Below, in pieces: positions 7,360 through 16,778 of a stretch of 64,000 nucleotides of DNA. Source of the DNA: Microbacterium sp. LWH13-1.2 (GTDB lineage Bacteria > Actinomycetota > Actinomycetes > Actinomycetales > Microbacteriaceae); NCBI RefSeq assembly GCF_038397735.1, contig NZ_CP151635.1:3410001-3474000 (forward strand), written 5' to 3'. Every line of letters begins with the position of its first letter. Within the stretch, counting starts at the first letter, position 1. The notes under the pieces are model-generated. The model searched no databases, had not been told where the DNA came from, and was given only the letters and a program-made list of their open reading frames with translations. The position numbers and the translations under genes are program-made.

Positions 7360-8619
7360 CTACTTCGTCGGGCGCACTCCTTCTGCGGCGACGGGCGGTG
7401 TCGACATCTCGTCCTGGCGCAGGGGCCGGGCGGCTCCCGAGAACAGACCCGAGAGCACGACGAGGCCGACCAGGATGAACAGGGTGTTCAGCAGGCCGAT
7501 GTGCTCGCTGATGAAGCCGAGCACCGGCGGACCGCCCAGGAACGAGATGTAGCCGATCGTCGCCGCGGCGCTCACGCGGGCGGCCGCCTTGGCGGGGTCG
7601 TCCGCTGCAGCGGACATTCCGAGCGGGAAGCCGAGCGATGCGCCGATGCCCCACAGCGCCGCACCCGCGAACACCAGCGGAAGGCTCGGCGCGAGGATGA
7701 ACAGCAGGATGCCGGATGCCGCGGCCACCGCGAGGATGCGCAGCACCGCAACGCGGCCGAAACGATCGACCAGTGGCCCACCGAAGACGCGCACGACGGT
7801 CATCGCGACCGAGAACGTGGCGAGCGCGGCTGCGCCGAGTGCGGTTCCGCCACCGTGATCTTCGGCGACCCCCAGGGCGAGCCAGTCGTTGGCGCCGCCC
7901 TCGGCGAACGACATGCCGAGCATCACGACACCGATCGCATACGTGCGCGGCTCGCGCCAGGCAGACAGCGCGACATGCATCCGCTCGCGCCAGTGCGGCT
8001 TCTCGCCGTCGTCGTCGCCGGGATCGAGCGCCTCCTGGCGCCGGGGGACGCTGGCGATGCTGACGACACCGATAGCGGCGATCAGCACCGCGATCACGAG
8101 GGTGTGCGTGAAGACGTTGATCCGCAGCTGCGCGGCGAGGGCTCCGAGCCCGGCGCCGATGACGGTGCCGAAGCTGAAGAATGCGTGGAAGAGCGGGAGG
8201 ATGGTCTTTCCCGAGTGCTGCTCGATCGCCGTGGCCTCGACGTTCATCATGACGTCGACGCATCCGTTGCCGAGGCCGAACAGCACCAGGCCGATGAGCA
8301 CGACGGCGTACGAGCCGAGCACGTTGGCTCCGATGCCGATCAGCGCGACGCCGGACGCGAAGGTGAAGATCGACACCATCATGCCGAGGCGTGCGCCGGT
8401 GCGCGCCATGATCGCGGGACTCGTCGAGATCCCGATGATCGACGCGATCCCCGCGCCGAGCAGCAGCATGCCGACCTGTGCCTTGTCGACCTCGAGCGCG
8501 AGCTTGATGTCGGGGACACGAGATGCCCAGGTCGCGATCGACAGACCGCTGGCGAGGAAGATCGCGAAGATCGCCGTGCGCCAGCGCACGTACTGCGATC
8601 GGGAGAGAGCCGTGTCCAT
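7360..8619 (-). CDS. MFS transporter (FucP/YbjJ-like)
   Basis: A 419-residue, 12-helix major facilitator transporter. After a short N-terminus (MDTALSRSQYVRWRTAIFAI) come the helix 1-2 pattern LSIATWASRVPDIK and the loop PLVDRFGRVAVLR typical of YbjJ-like permeases. Start is set at the ATG at 8619; another in-frame ATG at 8631 abuts the operator. It is divergent from a LacI-family gene and a LacI-type operator lies between them, so it is very likely controlled by that regulator. A sugar or nucleoside substrate is plausible but not shown. Confidence 0.9.
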   Translation of the reverse strand: MDTALSRSQYVRWRTAIFAIFLASGLSIATWASRVPDIKLALEVDKAQVGMLLLGAGIASIIGISTSPAIMARTGARLGMMVSIFTFASGVALIGIGANVLGSYAVVLIGLVLFGLGNGCVDVMMNVEATAIEQHSGKTILPLFHAFFSFGTVIGAGLGALAAQLRINVFTHTLVIAVLIAAIGVVSIASVPRRQEALDPGDDDGEKPHWRERMHVALSAWREPRTYAIGVVMLGMSFAEGGANDWLALGVAEDHGGGTALGAAALATFSVAMTVVRVFGGPLVDRFGRVAVLRILAVAAASGILLFILAPSLPLVFAGAALWGIGASLGFPLGMSAAADDPAKAAARVSAAATIGYISFLGGPPVLGFISEHIGLLNTLFILVGLVVLSGLFSGAARPLRQDEMSTPPVAAEGVRPTK

Positions 8620-8631
8620 GATCGACAGCAT

Positions 8632-8647
8632 ATCGAATCGATTCGAT
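8632..8647. promoter_or_regulatory. LacI-family operator, 16-bp perfect palindrome
   Basis: ATCGAATCGATTCGAT has perfect two-fold symmetry with the central CG typical of LacI/PurR-class operators. It is located between the divergent MFS and lacI-like start codons, close to both, as expected for auto-repression plus control of the transporter. Confidence 0.82.
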
Positions 8648-8678
8648 GCAGAGGAACCGGGGGAGCTATCCTCGGAGT

Positions 8679-9740
8679 ATGACGAGTCACGAGACCACGC
8701 GCCGGGCGACCATCGCCGATGTCGCACGCGCGGCCGGCGTGGCGACGTCGACGGCATCGGTCGTCTTCAGCGGAAAGGCGAACGTCGCGCCGGCGACTCG
8801 CGAGCGGGTGCTCGCGGTCGCTGCCGAACTCGGGTACGCCGGGCCCGACCCGCGCGCCGCCTCGCTGCGCCGAGGACGCAGCGGCATCGTCGCCGTGGTG
8901 CTCGAAGGGCATCTGCGGGCGGCGTTCCTCGATCCGGTGACCACCGCGATGATGGACGGTCTCACAGACGGGATGGCCGACCTGAGCGCGGGCATCCTGC
9001 TCATGCGCGACGAGCCCGGCGATGACGGATCGTCGCTGTCGAACGCGCCCGTCGATGCCGTCGTGCTGATCGGGTGCTCCGGCCGCACGAAGGCCTCGCT
9101 CGACATCGTCCGCAGTCGTGGCCTGCCCGTCGTCGTGATCGAGGGTGATGCGGGCGAGGGGATCCCGAGGATCACGCTCGACAACACCGCGGCGGCCGCT
9201 GACGTCGCCCGTCATCTGCGCGACCTGGGGCACCGCGACGTCGCCCTCGTCACTCTGCCCCTCGACACCGGACGCGAGAGAGGCCCCGTGACTCAGGAGC
9301 GCATCGACTCCGCCACAGTCGACGTCACGATCGATCGCCTCGCCGGCATGCGCGAGATCTTCCCTGATGCACCGGCCATCTCGGCGGGCGGCAGCCTGAT
9401 CGATGAGGGTCTTCTCGCCGGACGCATTCTGCTGGCGGATGCCGGGTCGCGGCCGACGGCCGTCCTGGCGCAGAGCGACCTCCTCGCGGTCGGGATCGTC
9501 CGCGCGGCGGAGGAACTCGGACTGCGGGTGCCCGAAGATCTGTCGGTCGCGGGCTTCGACGGCATCGCCGCCGACGGGCTCGGCGATCTCGTGCTCACCA
9601 CGAGCGTGCAGCCGGCCGTCGAGAAGGGACGCGCGGCGGGCGAACAGGTCGCCCGGATGCTCCGAGGCGAGCCGGGCCTGACGCTGCACCTCACCTGCCG
9701 GTTCCGCGAAGGCACGACGACGGCACCGCCCGCGCGCTGA
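8679..9740 (+). CDS. LacI-family transcriptional regulator
   Basis: A 353-residue repressor. The N-terminal HTH plus hinge is intact (TIADVARAAGVATSTASVVF, then RERVLAVAAELGY), followed by a periplasmic-binding-protein-like ligand domain (IVAVVLEGH.., VAGFDGIAADGLGDLVLTT..). The start ATG at 8679 follows the GGAG of ctcggag. The operator between this gene and the divergent MFS gene fits this DNA-binding domain. The effector is unknown; family members usually sense sugars or nucleosides. Confidence 0.94.
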   Translation: MTSHETTRRATIADVARAAGVATSTASVVFSGKANVAPATRERVLAVAAELGYAGPDPRAASLRRGRSGIVAVVLEGHLRAAFLDPVTTAMMDGLTDGMADLSAGILLMRDEPGDDGSSLSNAPVDAVVLIGCSGRTKASLDIVRSRGLPVVVIEGDAGEGIPRITLDNTAAAADVARHLRDLGHRDVALVTLPLDTGRERGPVTQERIDSATVDVTIDRLAGMREIFPDAPAISAGGSLIDEGLLAGRILLADAGSRPTAVLAQSDLLAVGIVRAAEELGLRVPEDLSVAGFDGIAADGLGDLVLTTSVQPAVEKGRAAGEQVARMLRGEPGLTLHLTCRFREGTTTAPPAR

Positions 9741-9742
9741 TC

Positions 9743-11251
9743 TCAGCTGTGCGCAGGGCCGAGGGGCAGCGTCGCGTCGCCGAAGTCGAGGATCGAGTAC
9801 CGGCCGCAGTCGATGACTCGGTCGGGCACGGCGGACACCGGGAGATCCCACGGCACCGTCTGTGAATCCTCGACGAGGAACGAGACCTCGCCGACCTCGA
9901 AGTCGGTGCGATTCACGAGCCACGCGTATCCGTTGAGCCGATGATCGACCTGCACCAGCCCTGACGGGTCGTCGAGGTGCAGCTTCGGGAGACGGACTGT
10001 CCAGAACTGCCCTGCGCCGGTGCGTCCTGAGGTGTCGACCCAGTCGGTGACGCAGGCGAGATCGGGGTCCGGCTGCTGCGCGGCATCCGCGAGGCGAGGG
10101 ATGCTCAGGCCGCCGCCGACGAGGAGCAGCGCGACGGCGGCCGCGGCGGACGCTCGGCGCAGGCGCAGGCGCACAGGGAAGGTCACCGCACGGGGCGCGG
10201 CGACGAGGGCGAGCAGCGGTGCGAAGACGACCGGCTGGAGGTAGCGCGCCGCGTGGGTGCCGAGAGCGATGGCGCCGACGACGACCAGCAGCGGCACGAT
10301 CCAGGCGACGGCGGCGACCAGCCGAGAGCCGACATCGGGCGCACGAACGGTGCGGACCACGGCGAGCGTGACGAGAGCCAGAGTCATCAGCGACGCGAGG
10401 ATGCCGGGCGCTGTCGAGAGACGGTCGGCGAGCAGTCCGCCGTAGTAGGCGATCGATTCGGGCCAGAGCTCTGGCTGTGCGTACCCGGCTCCGGTGTTCG
10501 CGATCCATGCCGCGAACGGAATACGTGCGAGGAAGCCGAGTCCTGTCGCCCCGACGAGGGTGACCGCCGCGGTGAGGATGCGGGTCCGTCGGCCTGCGTC
10601 GAGGAGGGCGGTGACGGCGAGGACGAACATCAGCGGCACCGTCCCCCAGACGGCGAAGAGCGGGTTGGTGAGGGTCGAGAACAGAGCGACCGCGCCGAGA
10701 GCGACCACGAGTCCGACGCCGCGTGCTCGTCGATCGAGCATGCGTCGCATGATGCCGACCGCAAGGATCACGGCGACGACCGTCGCCGAGTAGTAGGTGG
10801 TGGTCAGCTGCAGCGACGCGAGTTCGAGCGCGTCGCGCGACGGGGACGTCTCGGTCATCGCCAGAGCGCCGAAGGCGGCGAGAGCGATGATCGACCAGGC
10901 CACCGGAGCGTAACCCGGGCGGGACCGCCCCGCGACCAGGCGGATCGCCCCGTACAGGGCGAGCAGGTTCAGTGCCCCGCTCACCGCGAAGAGGCCGTTC
11001 GCACCGACGGGGAGAGCAGCGTCGAGAGCCGCGAAGCCCGCGGATTCGGGTATGAAGAGCACGCTCGACATGGCCCAGTCGAGCTTCTCTCCGGAGAGCA
11101 CTGACCGGGCGACCATCGCGACGATCAGCGAGTCGCCGTCGCGGAACAGCAGGTCGGCGCGGGCGGACGCGGCCACCGTGGCTGCGGTGATCAGCGAGAC
11201 GGCGGCGGCCGCGATCCACCCGGCCAGCTCTCGCGCCCATGCCCGTGTCAC
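9743..11251 (-). CDS. Polytopic membrane protein of unknown function
   Basis: About 502 residues with some 10-12 hydrophobic segments, a large periplasmic loop after the first helix (ADLLFRDGDSLIVAMVARSV) and a hydrophilic C-terminal domain of about 130 residues. The overall shape recalls GT-C fold glycosyltransferases or O-antigen-polymerase-like membrane proteins, but I see no diagnostic motif and make no functional call. GTG at 11251 (VTRAWARELAGW) is preferred as start over upstream codons in a less hydrophobic context. It ends 2 bases from the convergent lacI-like gene and has no operon partner. Confidence 0.75.
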   Translation of the reverse strand: MTRAWARELAGWIAAAAVSLITAATVAASARADLLFRDGDSLIVAMVARSVLSGEKLDWAMSSVLFIPESAGFAALDAALPVGANGLFAVSGALNLLALYGAIRLVAGRSRPGYAPVAWSIIALAAFGALAMTETSPSRDALELASLQLTTTYYSATVVAVILAVGIMRRMLDRRARGVGLVVALGAVALFSTLTNPLFAVWGTVPLMFVLAVTALLDAGRRTRILTAAVTLVGATGLGFLARIPFAAWIANTGAGYAQPELWPESIAYYGGLLADRLSTAPGILASLMTLALVTLAVVRTVRAPDVGSRLVAAVAWIVPLLVVVGAIALGTHAARYLQPVVFAPLLALVAAPRAVTFPVRLRLRRASAAAAVALLLVGGGLSIPRLADAAQQPDPDLACVTDWVDTSGRTGAGQFWTVRLPKLHLDDPSGLVQVDHRLNGYAWLVNRTDFEVGEVSFLVEDSQTVPWDLPVSAVPDRVIDCGRYSILDFGDATLPLGPAHS

Positions 11252-11362
11252 GCAGCTACTCTGCCACGGCCCGCACACGTTCGAATCGCGTGAACGGCAG
11301 CATCCGGATTCGATTCACGACCGTCTGCGCGATTCGAGAGGTTCGGTGACCCTGTGGCGAGG

Positions 11363-11692
11363 TCAGGACGAGGCCTGAGTCCTCAGATCCCAGATCTGCT
11401 CGAGGGGAGCTGTGCCTTCGGCTCCGTCGGCGTCGCGGAAGACCTCGACGAACCGGCCGATGTCGGCCTGCCAGGCGTGGTCGGCGGGGTCGTCCTTCAA
11501 CGCGGCGACCGCGGAATCCCAGTCGTCGCAGTCGACGAGGTGGAACAGGCGGTGGCCCGACCGCCAGATCGTCCAGTCGTGGATGCCGATGCGAGCGAAC
11601 GTCGCCGCGAGGGCATCCGGGATGCGCGCGTGGTTCGTGCGATAGTCGTCGATCGCGCCGTCGCGGATCTCGGAGTGGAGGGCGATGCGCAT
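11363..11692 (-). CDS. L-rhamnose/L-fucose mutarotase-like protein (RhaM family)
   Basis: A 109-residue dimeric alpha+beta-barrel enzyme interconverting alpha and beta anomers of a 6-deoxy-L-sugar. The family's catalytic pair is in place (Tyr17 and His21 in DDYRTNHARIPDAL), followed by HDWTIWRSG and FHLVDCDDW. Because it lies 14 bases downstream of an alpha-L-fucosidase gene, L-fucose is the more likely substrate than L-rhamnose: the fucosidase releases one anomer and the next enzyme (a dehydrogenase or isomerase) uses the other. Start at ATG 11692. Confidence 0.88.
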   Translation of the reverse strand: MRIALHSEIRDGAIDDYRTNHARIPDALAATFARIGIHDWTIWRSGHRLFHLVDCDDWDSAVAALKDDPADHAWQADIGRFVEVFRDADGAEGTAPLEQIWDLRTQASS

Positions 11693-11706
11693 GATGAGGC
11701 CTCTCG

Positions 11707-13035
11707 TCAGTCCCGGGGGCGGAAGGAGATCGCGACGGGGGCCGCGGCGTCCGCCACTTCGACCAGGATCCCACCATCCACGCGCTCGGCCGCAACGGTG
11801 CGCTCGCCGATGCGGGCCGTGCGCTCGTCGAGGATTCGATCGGGGTCTGGCAGAAGGACGCGACCGCTCTGATCGACGACGGTGTGCACCGCGTCGTCCG
11901 TGCGGGTCCAGCGGATCCACGGGACTTCTGAGGCCTGCATGCGGGGCTCAGGTCGAGCACCGAACACCGCATGTCCGTACCGGGCGTTCCATGCACCGAT
12001 GCCCTCGAGCGTCCGGCGCTGCAGCTCGGGGATGCGCCCCGACGCCTCGAGTCCGATGTTCAGCAGCAGATTGCCGCCGCGCGAGACGACATCGACGAGC
12101 AGGCGCACGGCCTCGTGGGCGGAGAGCAGGTGCTCGCTCGTCTCGTTGCGGTTATGCCCGAACGACAGGCCGATGCCGCGCGTGTTCTCCCACGCCTCGC
12201 CGACTTCGACCGCCGTGCCGTGCACGTATTCGCTGGTGCGGAAGTCCCAGTGCGATTCGCCCCAGCGGTCGTTGACCACGCCGTCGGGAACGCGTTCGTA
12301 GAACGTGCGGAACGCGTGCGCGAGGCTCTTCGGCCCCGGTTCGATCCCTGCGTCGGGCCAGCGGATGTCGCCCCACAGGATGTCGGGGCGGTAGCGGTCG
12401 ATCAGGTCGATCACGTGATCATGTGCGTACTCGGCGTAGGCGAGGTCGTCGGGAGCCGGGTCGCCGTCGTGCTCGATCGGCGGAAGGTCGGAGAAGTGCC
12501 AGTCGAGCCCGCCCGAGTAGTAGACGCCGAAGCGGAGTCCCGCGTCGCGGGTGGCCTCGGCGAAGGCCCCGATCAGGTCCTGCTGAGGCCCGCGGGCGAC
12601 GGTGTTGCGTCCGTCGGTGCCCGGTGCGTCCCACAGGGTGACTCCGTCGTGGTGCTTGGTGGTCGGGATGAAGTAGCCGGCTCCCGTCGCCGCGACGACC
12701 GCGAGCACCTCGTCGGCGTCGAACGCCTCGGCCTTCCACTGGTCGAGGAAGTCGTCATATGGGGCTCCGCCGTGCACCTCCTGCTGATGCGCGTGTGCGG
12801 GGGAGCCCTCGATGCGGATCGTGTTGGCGTACCACTCCGCGTAGGGATTGTGCGCGTACCACTGCTCCCTCGGCACCGCTCCGAGCTCGCCCGTCGGCTC
12901 CGCCCAGGCGGGCACGGAGTAGGGGCCCCAGTGCACGAAGATCCCGAGGGCTGCACCGCGGAACCACTCGGGCAGCGGTCGCTCGAACTCGCGATACGCC
13001 TCCGGACGAACGGGATCGGTCTTGAACATCGCCAT
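11707..13035 (-). CDS. Alpha-L-fucosidase, GH29 (first copy)
   Basis: A 442-residue glycoside hydrolase removing alpha-L-fucosyl residues. The GH29 barrel is clear: FRGAALGIFVHWGPYSVPAW near the N-terminus, FIPTTKHHDGVTLWDAP (the tandem His of the substrate pocket) and the nucleophile Asp223 in ILWGDIRWPDAG. No signal peptide is seen, so it likely acts in the cytoplasm on imported fuco-oligosaccharides. The ATG at 13035 is chosen because AAAGGTG lies correctly upstream, whereas the GTG at 13044 would sit in that ribosome-binding site. It is transcribed with the mutarotase and divergently from the second fucosidase. Confidence 0.95.
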   Translation of the reverse strand: MAMFKTDPVRPEAYREFERPLPEWFRGAALGIFVHWGPYSVPAWAEPTGELGAVPREQWYAHNPYAEWYANTIRIEGSPAHAHQQEVHGGAPYDDFLDQWKAEAFDADEVLAVVAATGAGYFIPTTKHHDGVTLWDAPGTDGRNTVARGPQQDLIGAFAEATRDAGLRFGVYYSGGLDWHFSDLPPIEHDGDPAPDDLAYAEYAHDHVIDLIDRYRPDILWGDIRWPDAGIEPGPKSLAHAFRTFYERVPDGVVNDRWGESHWDFRTSEYVHGTAVEVGEAWENTRGIGLSFGHNRNETSEHLLSAHEAVRLLVDVVSRGGNLLLNIGLEASGRIPELQRRTLEGIGAWNARYGHAVFGARPEPRMQASEVPWIRWTRTDDAVHTVVDQSGRVLLPDPDRILDERTARIGERTVAAERVDGGILVEVADAAAPVAISFRPRD

Positions 13036-13058
13036 GGTCGGCACCTTTCATCACACCC

Positions 13059-13105
13059 TTGTGAACTGTTTCGTCTATCACGTATCCTATAGGAAATTGT
13101 GAACT
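13059..13105. promoter_or_regulatory. Divergent fucosidase control region: palindrome plus direct repeat
   Basis: The space between the two divergent fucosidase genes holds TTGTGAACT twice (13059-13067 and 13097-13105) and a palindrome TCCTATAGGA (13085-13094). The palindrome is a credible half-site pair for the GntR/FCD repressor encoded at the end of the operon; the direct repeats may be promoter elements or activator sites. Function inferred from position. Confidence 0.6.
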
Positions 13106-13120
13106 CAAAGGAGAGATTCG

Positions 13121-14464
13121 ATGACGGACGCAGGCTTTCGACGGCCCACGGAGCGCATCCCCGGTGGGGAGTGGTTCAGCGGCGCGGGCTTCGGCATCTT
13201 CGTGCACTGGGATCAGGCGTCGCAGCAGGGGATCGAGATCTCCTGGCCGCTGGTCGGGCGCTCGATCATCCCGGGCACGGACGAGGTGGAGGATGCCGTG
13301 ACCGTCGCCGAGTACCAGGCGACGGCGCCGACGTTCGACCCCACGGAGTGGGATGCCGCAGATCTCGCGCGACGGGCGCGAGAGGCCGGCGCCACCTACG
13401 TCGTCTTCACCGCCCGCCACCACGCGGGATACAACATGTTCTTCACGGAGCAGTCGGACTTCGGCGTCGAGCACGGCCCCTTCGGCCGCGACATCACGCG
13501 CGAGTTCGTCGATGCCGTTCGGGCTGAGGGGCTGAAAGTCGGCATCTACTACAGCCTCCCGGACTGGAACCATCCCGACTACCCGGCCTTCCGCGATGAG
13601 GATCTGCCCTACAAGCTCGAGCACTGGCCCGCAGCGGGCCTCGCCGAGTTCGCCGACACCCCCGATGCCACCGACCGCCACCGTCGGTCATCCCCGGAGG
13701 AGTGGTCGCGCTACCTCGACTACGTGCGCGCCCAGCTCACCGAGCTGCTCACGAATTACGGACAGATCGACCTGCTCTGGTTCGACGGCGACTGGGAGCG
13801 CTCCGCCGTCGAGTGGACGGCGCCGGGCCTTCGCCGCCTCATCAAGGAGCTGCAGCCGGACGTCGTCATCAACGACCGCCTCCCCGGGCAGGGCGACTAC
13901 CGCACTCCCGAACAGGGCTTTCCCCTGAGCCCGCCCTCCGGGCCCTGGGAGCTGTGCCTCACGATCGGCGACCACTGGGCGTGGCGCAAGGGTCCTGACA
14001 ACGAGAAGTCTGCACGGTCGCTGCTCGTCACCCTCATCGACGTGGTCGCCCGCGGGGGGAACCTGCTGCTCAACGTGGGCCCTGGGCCCGACGGCACGCT
14101 GCCGGCTGTCGAGCAGGAGCGGTTGCAGGAGTTCGCCGACTGGATGCAGGCGCACGCCGAATCCGTGATCGGCGCGGAGCCCACCGAGGGCGTCGACTTC
14201 CACGGCCCCACGACCGCCCGGGCCGGACGCCTGTATCTGCATCTGACGGCGCTGCCCGTCGACGAGATCATCGTGCGCGGCCTGCCGGTGCGCAGGATCA
14301 CTCGCGTGCATCGTCTCGCCGACGGCCTCGATCTCGCCCACGATGCGAGCTTCGAGGTGCACGAGGCCTCCATCGCGGGCGACGACCTCGGCGAGCTGCG
14401 GATCGTCGCGCCCGCACCGAGCGGCGCCCTGATCGACGTGATCGCCATCGACTTCTCCGAGTGA
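13121..14464 (+). CDS. Alpha-L-fucosidase, GH29 (second copy)
   Basis: A 447-residue GH29 enzyme only distantly similar to the divergent copy. Landmarks: SGAGFGIFVHWDQAS, FTARHHAGYNMF and the nucleophile Asp222 in DLLWFDGDWER, then WAWRKGPDNEKSARSL. It also lacks a signal peptide. Strong GGAG upstream of ATG 13121. Two fucosidases of one family side by side suggest different linkage preference (for example alpha-1,2 versus alpha-1,3/4). It heads the operon of ABC transporter, dehydratase, dehydrogenase and regulator that follows. Confidence 0.95.
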   Translation: MTDAGFRRPTERIPGGEWFSGAGFGIFVHWDQASQQGIEISWPLVGRSIIPGTDEVEDAVTVAEYQATAPTFDPTEWDAADLARRAREAGATYVVFTARHHAGYNMFFTEQSDFGVEHGPFGRDITREFVDAVRAEGLKVGIYYSLPDWNHPDYPAFRDEDLPYKLEHWPAAGLAEFADTPDATDRHRRSSPEEWSRYLDYVRAQLTELLTNYGQIDLLWFDGDWERSAVEWTAPGLRRLIKELQPDVVINDRLPGQGDYRTPEQGFPLSPPSGPWELCLTIGDHWAWRKGPDNEKSARSLLVTLIDVVARGGNLLLNVGPGPDGTLPAVEQERLQEFADWMQAHAESVIGAEPTEGVDFHGPTTARAGRLYLHLTALPVDEIIVRGLPVRRITRVHRLADGLDLAHDASFEVHEASIAGDDLGELRIVAPAPSGALIDVIAIDFSE

Positions 14465-14545
14465 CCCGAGCAGTACCCGAACACCCGAGCACCACCCCCC
14501 TCACCCATCGCATCGAATCAGCATCCAATGAAGGAGGCAGACAGA

Positions 14546-15802
14546 ATGAATGCACTCTCATCCCGACGCGCGAAGCGTCTCGTCCTGACCGGAGTCGCGG
14601 GCCTCACCGCGATCACCCTCGCCGGCTGTGCCAGCGGATCCGGCAGCGGAGGCGGCGACGCAGGCGGCCCGCTCGTGCTCTACACGTGGGCCGCCAGCGA
14701 AGGCGACCAGGCTCAGTGGGCCGACTTCATCGACGGCGCCAAGGCTGAGGACCCCGACCTCGACATCATGGTCGAAGGCCCGAGCTTCTCGGACTACTGG
14801 ACCAAGGTGAAGACGCGACTGAGCGGCTCCAATCCGCCGTGCCTGCTCACCACCCAGGCCGCCAGGGCGCAGGAGCTCGGAGACCTGCTGATGCCCCTCG
14901 ACGACCTGATCGAGAAGAGCGGCTTCGACATCGAGAACATCGATGCGTCGATGCTCAGCGGCATGACCGTCGACGGCACGATCCGCGCCATCCCCTACGA
15001 CGCCGAGCCGATCGTGCTCTTCTACAACGTCGAGGCATTCCAGGCCGCAGGTCTCGAGCTGCCGGGCACCGAGTACACCCGTGATCAGTTCATCTCCGAT
15101 GCCAGAGCACTCACCGACGGAGAGAAGAAGGGCCTCGCGCTCGCTCCCGGCATCTTCATCCCCAACGCCTGGTCGCTCGCCGACGGGGTGCCCGCCGTCA
15201 CCGAAGACGGCGAGCTCGACCTGACGAACTCCGACTTCGTCGACCAGGTGCAGAGCTTCTTCGACCTCGTGTCGGTCGAACAGGTCGCCAAGGCGCCTGA
15301 GGCCGCTGACGGCTCCGAGGTCTCGCAGCAGGCGTTCACCTCGGGAGAGGTACCGATGCTGATCGAGGGCCCGTGGATGTACGGCAGCTTCGCCGACGCC
15401 GCCGACTTCACGCTCGGCGTCACGATCGTCCCGTCGACAAGCGGCGAGGCCGCCGCGATGACGGCCGGGTCGGGCTTCGGCATCGCTGCGAACTGCGACC
15501 GCCCCGACGAGGCCTTCGCCGCGATCGAGGCGCTGACGTCGGTGTCGGTGCAGGAGAAGCAGGCCGAGGCCCGCGGCATCGTGCCCGCGCGCATCGAGGC
15601 GCTGCCTGCCTGGGCCGAGGGCAAGACAGAGGGCGCCGCCGAGGTGGTCGAGGCTCTGCTCGCCGACGCGACCCCGCAGCGCACCACCCCGACCTGGAAC
15701 CAGGTCGAGACGCTGATGACCCAGTACGGAGTGCAGGGCTACCGGGGTGAGCTGACGGCTGCGGAGATCATGGAGACGATCCAGAACTCGGTCGCGGGCT
15801 GA
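14546..15802 (+). CDS. Sugar ABC transporter substrate-binding lipoprotein
   Basis: A 418-residue family 1 extracellular solute-binding protein. The signal peptide ends in a lipobox with Cys28 (ITLAGC) followed by a Ser/Gly-rich linker, so it is anchored to the outer face of the membrane. The fold landmarks LVLYTWAAS, GMTVDGTIRAIPYDAEPI and VPMLIEGPWMYGSF are typical. Start at ATG 14546, preceded by GGAGG; the upstream in-frame ATG lacks one. It lies 81 bases after the fucosidase and immediately before two permease genes, so it very likely binds fucose or a fuco-oligosaccharide. Confidence 0.95.
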   Translation: MNALSSRRAKRLVLTGVAGLTAITLAGCASGSGSGGGDAGGPLVLYTWAASEGDQAQWADFIDGAKAEDPDLDIMVEGPSFSDYWTKVKTRLSGSNPPCLLTTQAARAQELGDLLMPLDDLIEKSGFDIENIDASMLSGMTVDGTIRAIPYDAEPIVLFYNVEAFQAAGLELPGTEYTRDQFISDARALTDGEKKGLALAPGIFIPNAWSLADGVPAVTEDGELDLTNSDFVDQVQSFFDLVSVEQVAKAPEAADGSEVSQQAFTSGEVPMLIEGPWMYGSFADAADFTLGVTIVPSTSGEAAAMTAGSGFGIAANCDRPDEAFAAIEALTSVSVQEKQAEARGIVPARIEALPAWAEGKTEGAAEVVEALLADATPQRTTPTWNQVETLMTQYGVQGYRGELTAAEIMETIQNSVAG

Positions 15803-15806
15803 GCGG

Positions 15807-16778
15807 ATGGCGATCATGAGCGAGCGGAGAGAGGCCACGGCCTCCTCTTCGATGCCCGGCGCGGCGGGGGTGCCCTTCGGCTCTCCCGCCCCGCGGGTTC
15901 CGAGGCCGCCGCGCCGACGCGGCAACGGCTGGGTGGCGGTCGCCTTCCTCGCCCCGGGGATGATCGGGTTCGTCCTCTTCATCCTCACGCCGCTGTTCGG
16001 GTCGGCATTCATCAGCCTCTTCGACTGGAAGCTGTTCGGCAGCCCCGACTTCATCGGGTTCGAGAACTACATCAAACTGTTCCGCGACCCGACGTTCTAC
16101 ACGGTGCTCGGCAACACGCTGATCTTCGCGATCGTCTACACCGCGCTGAACCTCGTCGTCGCCCTCACCATCTCGCTGTGGCTCAGCACGCGCATGAAGG
16201 CGGCAGGGGCCTGGAGGGTCATCTTCTTCCTGCCGGTCATCACTCCGATGGTGGCGAACGCCCTTGTGTGGCGTCTTCTGCTCTCGCAGGACGGCCTCGT
16301 CAACTCGATGCTCGCGACGGTGGGCATCGACGGCCCCAACTGGCTGTCCGACTCGGCCTGGGCGTTGCCCTCAGTGATCGCGATGTCGGTCTGGCAGTCG
16401 TTCGGCTACAACGTGATCGTCCTGTCGGCAGGTCTCAGCGCCATCCCGAAGGAGCTGCTCGAGGCGTCCCGCATCGACGGGACCTCGGCCTGGCAGCGCC
16501 TGCGGTTCATCATCCTTCCGCTGCTGTCGCCGTCTCTGTTCTTCTGCTCGACGATGACGATGATCGGCGCCTTCCAGGTCTTCGTGCAGCCGCTGTTCCT
16601 CACCCAGGGAGGACCGGGTGAGAGCACCAACACCTTCGTGCTGTACCTCTATCGCAACGGCTTCGTCTTCGATCGGCTCGGCTATGCATCCGCTCTCGCG
16701 TGGATCCTCTTCCTCGTGGTGATGCTCATCACCGCCTTGCAGTTCGTCGGCCAGCGCAGGTGGGTGAACTATGAGTGA
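15807..16778 (+). CDS. Sugar ABC transporter permease (MalF type)
   Basis: A 323-residue membrane subunit with six predicted helices, a Pro/Arg-rich cytoplasmic N-terminus of about 45 residues, and the EAA loop (EASRIDGTSAWQRLRFIILP) that contacts the ATPase. It begins 4 bases after the binding-protein stop and overlaps the next permease by 8 bases. The transporter has no ATPase gene here, which fits use of a shared MsiK-like ATPase, as known in Actinobacteria. Confidence 0.95.
   Translation: MAIMSERREATASSSMPGAAGVPFGSPAPRVPRPPRRRGNGWVAVAFLAPGMIGFVLFILTPLFGSAFISLFDWKLFGSPDFIGFENYIKLFRDPTFYTVLGNTLIFAIVYTALNLVVALTISLWLSTRMKAAGAWRVIFFLPVITPMVANALVWRLLLSQDGLVNSMLATVGIDGPNWLSDSAWALPSVIAMSVWQSFGYNVIVLSAGLSAIPKELLEASRIDGTSAWQRLRFIILPLLSPSLFFCSTMTMIGAFQVFVQPLFLTQGGPGESTNTFVLYLYRNGFVFDRLGYASALAWILFLVVMLITALQFVGQRRWVNYE

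Noticed and set aside
11275..11300. A T-loop-like sequence (GTTCGAATC) suggesting a tRNA
   Set aside because: No acceptor, D-arm or anticodon stem could be placed around it.
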